A stretch of DNA of 25,166 nucleotides from a virus. The translations under genes and the position numbers were made by a program. The notes under the pieces are model-generated. The model was not told where the DNA came from. It did no database searches and saw only the letters and a list, made by a program, of their open reading frames with translations. The DNA lies in IMG/VR virus record IMGVR_UViG_3300006805_000145, positions 1 through 25,166 of that record. The stretch is one strand, 5' to 3'. Of the stretch, positions 21,403 to 25,166 are shown piece by piece (positions within the stretch are counted from its first letter, which is position 1; each line of letters opens with the position of its first letter).

Positions 21403-21945
21403 ATGGCATGTGATATTACAAAAGGTAAAGGTCTATTAGCTTGTAAAGATGCAGTATCAGGATTAAAAGCAATTTATGTTGCTAATTTTGATGAATATAC
21501 ATTCGTAACATCTTCAACAGACGCAGGACATTTACTTACAAGTGTAGGTGATTTAGATACTGTTTATAAGTTCGAGTTAAAGAATTCAGGAAATACATTC
21601 ACACAAGATATAACATCATCAAGAGATAACGGTACTACATTTTTTAACCAAACATTAAACTTTGTATTAACTAAATTATCAGCTGAGATGGAGTTTCAAA
21701 TCAAAATGTTAGCTTGGGGAAGACCTCAAATCTTCGTTGAAGCTAATTCAGGAGACTTCTTTTTAATGGGTAAAAATCATGGTTGTGAGATTTCAGGTAA
21801 ATCTGAAGTTCAAGGAACAATGGATTCATTAAATGGTTATACTTTAACTGCAGTAGGAATGGAAAAAGATCCAATTTGGTATCTTACAGGTTCTGCATCA
21901 AACGCATTGAAAGCATTAACTTCAACTGCATCAGTAGCAGGATAA
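21403..21945 (+). CDS. Major tail (tube) protein, putative
   Basis: 180 residues, typical of tail tube proteins. It starts MACDITKGKGLLACKDAVSG, then LKAIYVANF; the middle has VYKFELKNSGNTFTQDI followed by SSRDNGTTFFNQTLNFVLTK and a pattern of long beta strands; the end is Ala/Ser/Thr-rich. I recall proteins with TKG--xxCKD-xGGLKA-Y and SSRDNGTTFFxQ in structural modules of Bacteroidota phages, abundant and tail-tube-like. Like the capsid gene it is enriched in C-ending codons, which fits an abundant virion protein. An intrinsic terminator follows. Capsid decoration is the main alternative role. Confidence 0.55.
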   Translation: MACDITKGKGLLACKDAVSGLKAIYVANFDEYTFVTSSTDAGHLLTSVGDLDTVYKFELKNSGNTFTQDITSSRDNGTTFFNQTLNFVLTKLSAEMEFQIKMLAWGRPQIFVEANSGDFFLMGKNHGCEISGKSEVQGTMDSLNGYTLTAVGMEKDPIWYLTGSASNALKALTSTASVAG

Positions 21946-21975
21946 TTTACAAGATAATTAGTAAATTAAATTTAT

Positions 21976-22009
21976 AAAAAGAGAGAATCAAAAAGTTCTC
22001 TCTTTTTTT
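21976..22009 (+). terminator. Intrinsic terminator after the tail-tube gene
   Basis: A 12-bp stem, AAAAAGAGAGAA (21976-21987) with TTCTCTCTTTTT (21996-22007), loop TCAAAAAG, followed by further T. It ends the highly expressed capsid/tail-tube unit; the A-rich left arm makes it potentially bidirectional. Confidence 0.85.
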
Positions 22010-22060
22010 ATAATAAACAAAACCACTTTTTTAAGTTTTAATAGTAAATAAAAATACGAT

Positions 22061-22456
22061 ATGTTAAAAGTAATAAAAATAAGTGGTGGTATTGGTAATT
22101 TAACTGTAGATACTACACTTATAACAGCAGATACTACACTTATAACAGCAGATGCGACAGAATTCTATACATCATATGAGTTAAAAATACCATATAGATT
22201 TTTTAATAGTGATGTAAATTTATATCTATTTAATGAATTTACAGAGGAAGAGAATAATATTCAAATAACTGCAGTTGAAAGTGATGGTTATATGATACTT
22301 ACATTCAATTATCTTTTTAAAGATGGTGAAACATTTGAAGCTAAGGTTACTAATGATGATAAACTTATATGGAGAGGTAAAATATTTGCAACAACACAAG
22401 ATAACCTACAAGACTTTTCTTTAACAAGAAAGGATAATAATATAATATATGTATAA
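22061..22456 (+). CDS. Hypothetical 131-residue protein upstream of the portal
   Basis: A beta-rich protein with no recognised family. Near the N-terminus the seven residues DTTLITA occur twice in a row, encoded by a perfect 21-bp tandem duplication (22109-22150). The body has alternating strands (YELKIPYRFF, VNLYLFNEF, GYMILTFNYLFKDGETFEAK, KLIWRGKIFAT), like an immunoglobulin-type or small jelly-roll domain; it may decorate the virion (inference). The stop overlaps the portal start by one base (TAATG), so it belongs to the portal transcription unit, which starts after the terminator. Confidence 0.65.
   Translation: MLKVIKISGGIGNLTVDTTLITADTTLITADATEFYTSYELKIPYRFFNSDVNLYLFNEFTEEENNIQITAVESDGYMILTFNYLFKDGETFEAKVTNDDKLIWRGKIFATTQDNLQDFSLTRKDNNIIYV
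22109..22150 (+). repeat. Perfect 21-bp tandem duplication
   Basis: Two identical 21-bp units, 22109-22129 and 22130-22150, each encoding DTTLITA in frame. The absence of any difference suggests a recent slippage event. Confidence 0.95.
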
Positions 22457-23610
22457 TGAAGAGATTACATTCAATTAAAATGAATAATTATGAGGCAATA
22501 GATGCTTATGTTAGATTAAATAGTACATTCGAAAACTATTATTTAAATGGACATTTAAATAGTCAATTTTATAAATATGATGCCGCTTATAGAGCATCAT
22601 CAACAAATAGATCCATAATAGATAAGTATGTAAAATTTATTGTTGGTAAAGGATTGGTAGATGAGAATGGATATGATATATCTAAAATATTTGGTTTTGA
22701 TGATTTAGAATTATTTGTATTAGACTATGTTAAATCTGCTAATACCGCATTACAAACTATTTATAATTTTAAAGGTGAGATTTCTAATTTATATCACCTA
22801 CCAATTAGATGTATTGGAGTTAATAAAGAAGAAGATATTATGGATGATGTTTCTGCTTATTGGTATTGTTTTGATTGGAGACAAAGATCTGTTTATCAAC
22901 CAGAACAATTTCCTGGATTTGCTAAAGGTGAACCAATAATAGTAAATGATATACCTGTTAAACCAACAGAGATATTCTTTTTAAGAGGTTTAGATGATTC
23001 ACCTTTATTTTCAGAACCTTCTTATTTACCTTGTTTACAATATTGTTTTACTGATGAACAAGTAAGTAATTTTATTAATAAACATATTAGAAAATCATTC
23101 TCTGTTAAAACAATTATAAATGTTAATAATGGTGATAAATATTCTGATGACCAAATAGATGAGTTGATTAGAACTTATAAATCAGAATTAACAGGAACAG
23201 ATGGTGAAGAAATGTTAGTATCTATTAATAATGGTATTGAAACTGCTACAACAGTAGAGACTATTGATATACCTGATGCTTATCAACAATATCAATTTGT
23301 TGTACAACAATGTAAAAATGAAATAATGCAAGCTCATGGTGTTACTAACCCAGCTTTATTTGGTGTAATTGCACCATCAGGATTCTCTTCACAAGCAGAA
23401 GATAAACAAGTTTCTAAATTAGATTTATTTGATGAGGTTATACAACCTATGAGAAATAGAATTGTATATGCTTTAAATAAACTATTATCAGTTAATAGTC
23501 CTAATATATCACTTAAATTTATTGATCAATTAGATGAAGTTACAAAGGTTGATAATGGTGGTAATGTTACAACACAAGTAATAGATGAAAAAAATAATAA
23601 TATACAATAA
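22456..23610 (+). CDS. Portal protein
   Basis: 384 residues, somewhat short for a portal. Diagnostic segments: AAYRASSTNRSIIDKYVKFI (about 44-63) with VGKGL, typical of the N-terminal region where portals read NxxxxxIxxxxxFIVGxGL; HLPIRCIGVN and DDVSAYWYCFDWR; and in the C-terminal half NEIMQAHGVTNPALFGV (about 290-306) followed by SGFSSQAEDKQVSKLDLF, the clip/stem helix region where portals have HGVxxPxLFG and SS-AE. It forms the dodecameric DNA channel at one capsid vertex and binds the terminase. The connector gene overlaps its stop by one base (TAATG). Confidence 0.8.
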   Translation: MKRLHSIKMNNYEAIDAYVRLNSTFENYYLNGHLNSQFYKYDAAYRASSTNRSIIDKYVKFIVGKGLVDENGYDISKIFGFDDLELFVLDYVKSANTALQTIYNFKGEISNLYHLPIRCIGVNKEEDIMDDVSAYWYCFDWRQRSVYQPEQFPGFAKGEPIIVNDIPVKPTEIFFLRGLDDSPLFSEPSYLPCLQYCFTDEQVSNFINKHIRKSFSVKTIINVNNGDKYSDDQIDELIRTYKSELTGTDGEEMLVSINNGIETATTVETIDIPDAYQQYQFVVQQCKNEIMQAHGVTNPALFGVIAPSGFSSQAEDKQVSKLDLFDEVIQPMRNRIVYALNKLLSVNSPNISLKFIDQLDEVTKVDNGGNVTTQVIDEKNNNIQ

Positions 23611-24158
23611 TGGCAACAGCATCAACACCTCTATTATTATCAGATGAAGACTTAACAAGAAATACTATTTTAGGTGGTAATATTGATAAAGATAGATATA
23701 GATATAAGATAAAGACAGCACAAAAAAGATTTATTAAAAAAGATTTAGGTAAAGAATTATATGATGCTTTATTATCTGCATATGTTAGTGGTAATGGAGT
23801 ATTAACAGGTAGATTATCAGAACTTTATGAAGACTCTGTTAAAGATATGTTGATACATAAGTCTGCTGAACTATATTTATTTGATGGCGCTTATATGGTT
23901 TCTGATAATGGTATATCAAAAATACAATCTGATAATTCTGTAAGTATTGAACAAAAAGAAACTAATCTATTAGTTATACAATATAGAACAATTTATGATG
24001 ATTATAAACAAGATATGATTAAATTTCTAAATGATAATAAAGATATATATCCTGAATGGAATTCACATTGTAATTGTAATACAAGAAGATATACTGGTGG
24101 TTGGATAATAGATAAAAATAAAAATGTTAATGATTCATGGAACAGAAATCTAAGGTAG
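23610..24158 (+). CDS. Head-tail connector (gp6-like)
   Basis: 182 residues, mainly helical. DKDRYRYKIKTAQKRFIKKD (about 26-45) followed by LGKELYDALL, then YEDSVKDMLIHKSAELYLFD (about 73-92) and a C-terminal NKDIYPEW, then GGWII, are the pattern of connector proteins next to the portal in Bacteroidota phages (KI-xAQ--xI---LG-xLY, IH-SAELY, YPEW). It docks on the portal to bridge to the tail. It overlaps the following 49-residue gene by 22 bp. The gene ends in TAG, showing that TAG is a real stop codon here. Confidence 0.7.
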   Translation: MATASTPLLLSDEDLTRNTILGGNIDKDRYRYKIKTAQKRFIKKDLGKELYDALLSAYVSGNGVLTGRLSELYEDSVKDMLIHKSAELYLFDGAYMVSDNGISKIQSDNSVSIEQKETNLLVIQYRTIYDDYKQDMIKFLNDNKDIYPEWNSHCNCNTRRYTGGWIIDKNKNVNDSWNRNLR

Positions 24159-24286
24159 GTGGTAGAAAATTATTAGAAGAAGATGAAAAGTACTTAGTAA
24201 AGTTAAATAAACTTTATGAGGAATTAAAAAAGAAAGATAAAGAAGAAAATGATAAACTTAATAAACACAGGAGCGACAGCAAATGA
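24137..24286 (+). CDS. Small 49-residue charged helical protein
   Basis: It starts inside the last codons of the connector gene (22-bp overlap) and overlaps the fibre-like gene at 24249 by 38 bp. The product is almost entirely Lys/Glu/Asp/Leu (for example LLEEDEKYLVKLNKLYEELK), a single long amphipathic helix or coiled coil. Such short coiled-coil proteins between connector and next gene are often virion assembly factors; here that is inference. The two overlaps point to translational coupling but also constrain how much of it can be read as independent evidence. Confidence 0.5.
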   Translation: MEQKSKVGGRKLLEEDEKYLVKLNKLYEELKKKDKEENDKLNKHRSDSK

Positions 24287-25166
24287 TGGAACTGGGGATG
24301 TTTTAAGAGATGCTTTTATAATTGTTAATGAGAATTTTTCTGATATACAATCTATATTAGATAATGTATTAACAGGAACTTCTTCTATATCTATTAGTCA
24401 AATTAGTGGTTTACAATCTATATTAGATGATTTAACCTATAATGTTGGTTTGATACCTGGTTTACAATCAGATATTAACTCAATTAATACTACTATATCT
24501 ACTATTAATAATACATTAAACTCACAAAACTTTTCTATTAATGATCTATATTTTATAGTTGATGATTTACAAACAGAAATATACACAAAGATTGGTGAGG
24601 CTCCTATTGATGGACAACAATATGTTAGAAAAGATGCTGGTTGGGTTGTTTCAACAGGAGTAACATTTTCACAATTATTAGAAAATGTAACACCTGATGG
24701 TTATTTAGGTTTAAGATTACAACCTGCAAGTGCTTCTAATAATGGATTCTACATAAATAAATCTACAAATCAATCAGTTGGTTACTATGCAAGAAATACT
24801 GATAATGTAGGTGATGGTGCAGTGTCTGCACTTTATCTTGGTGGTTCAGGAGGTTTATATGATAACTATGTGAGTTTATTTCATGCAAATGCTGGTTACT
24901 CTATACCATATTTAAGAAACAAGAATGGTTTAATTTCAAATAATGATTTATTCTTTATTGGATGGCAAGGAGCATCATTTGATTTTGTAACAAGCACAGG
25001 CACATTTGGTAGTGAAACAAGTAAGTTTAGAATTACAAATAGTGGTACAGTTAGTATAGGAGTTACACCAAGTTTAGATAACACAACAACTGATATATTA
25101 GGTAGAAAAGCAGATGGAACAATTGTTAGAATTGATAAATCTTCTATTGTAGGAACAGGTATTACA
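24249..25166 (+). CDS. Tail-fibre or virion surface protein (partial, runs off the right edge)
   Basis: An open frame of 306 codons reaches the window end without a stop. The N-terminus, NTGATANDGTGDVLRDAF followed by IIVNENF, is the motif (NDGTGDxLRxAFxKxNxNF) often seen at the start of phage fibre and adhesin proteins. A segment with repeated LQSILDD/INTTIST heptads (about 40-100) looks like a trimeric coiled coil. The region from about 135 on is rich in Gly/Asn/Ser, with GLRLQPASASNNGFYI, YLGGSGGLYDN and KFRITNSGTVSIG, typical of beta-rich fibre shafts. The C-terminus is missing, so the receptor-binding tip is unseen. Confidence 0.7.
   Translation, partial: MINLINTGATANDGTGDVLRDAFIIVNENFSDIQSILDNVLTGTSSISISQISGLQSILDDLTYNVGLIPGLQSDINSINTTISTINNTLNSQNFSINDLYFIVDDLQTEIYTKIGEAPIDGQQYVRKDAGWVVSTGVTFSQLLENVTPDGYLGLRLQPASASNNGFYINKSTNQSVGYYARNTDNVGDGAVSALYLGGSGGLYDNYVSLFHANAGYSIPYLRNKNGLISNNDLFFIGWQGASFDFVTSTGTFGSETSKFRITNSGTVSIGVTPSLDNTTTDILGRKADGTIVRIDKSSIVGTGIT

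Noticed and set aside
22028-22060. Promoter after the tail-tube terminator (TAAGTTTT resembles TAnnTTTG)
   Set aside because: No matching TTG at the right distance, and such matches occur by chance in this AT-rich DNA; a promoter is expected but cannot be placed.
1-25166. tRNA genes, rRNA, insertion sequences or an integrase
   Set aside because: No cloverleaf with a T-loop consensus, no transposase or recombinase motifs were seen; temperate or lytic lifestyle cannot be decided from this window.

Overview
The window is about 25 kb of a tailed double-stranded DNA phage or prophage, with every convincing gene on the + strand. The probable host is a bacterium of the Bacteroidota, most likely Flavobacteriaceae. 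Three things point there: the DNA is very AT-rich; start codons are preceded by A-rich leaders instead of Shine-Dalgarno sequences; and the one lipoprotein has a lipobox followed by the Ser/Asp-rich start typical of flavobacterial surface lipoproteins. Family names were assigned by recognising motifs and from memory of such phages. No database search was possible.

Layout. Positions 1-4100 hold small accessory genes: a winged-helix DNA-binding protein, a small lipoprotein, a paralogous pair of zinc-ribbon proteins, a strong terminator at about 1735, and then an array of tiny unrelated genes (2185-4075). These genes are separated by six copies of one conserved spacer that begins at each stop codon and contains a short hairpin. 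Positions 4099-7124 carry a UVR-motif protein, a sigma-70-like factor, a membrane mini-protein, a metallophosphoesterase, a remnant of a GIY-YIG endonuclease, a methyltransferase-like protein with an NPPY motif, and a tandem pair of CxxC paralogs. Positions 7161-8728 encode the small and large terminase subunits. Positions 8777-19005 are mostly neck and tail: an ORF with no ordinary start codon, two neck/tail-completion proteins, a 1257-residue tail protein with about 14 delta-60 beta-propeller repeats, a large tail protein, a SET-domain cargo gene between 26-bp direct repeats, a tail assembly chaperone with a likely -1 frameshift, a 48-residue linker ORF and the tape measure protein. Positions 19054-24158 are mainly head: an XkdF-like protease fused to a scaffold with a nested internal start, the major capsid protein, a putative tail tube protein, a terminator, a small protein, the portal and a head-tail connector. 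A fibre-like gene runs off the right edge.

How it works together. The terminase packages DNA through the portal into a capsid built by protease, scaffold and major capsid protein. The chaperone and tape measure build a long, probably non-contractile tail. The sigma-like factor just upstream of the structural block is the natural candidate for switching on late genes. The order of modules is unusual: tail genes follow the terminase directly, while protease, capsid and portal come after the tape measure.

The points most worth following up are the spacer-linked cassette array with its covarying hairpin and shared C-terminal tail, the SET gene that appears to have been inserted between direct repeats, the frameshift in the chaperone, and the conserved-looking ORF lacking a standard start codon.
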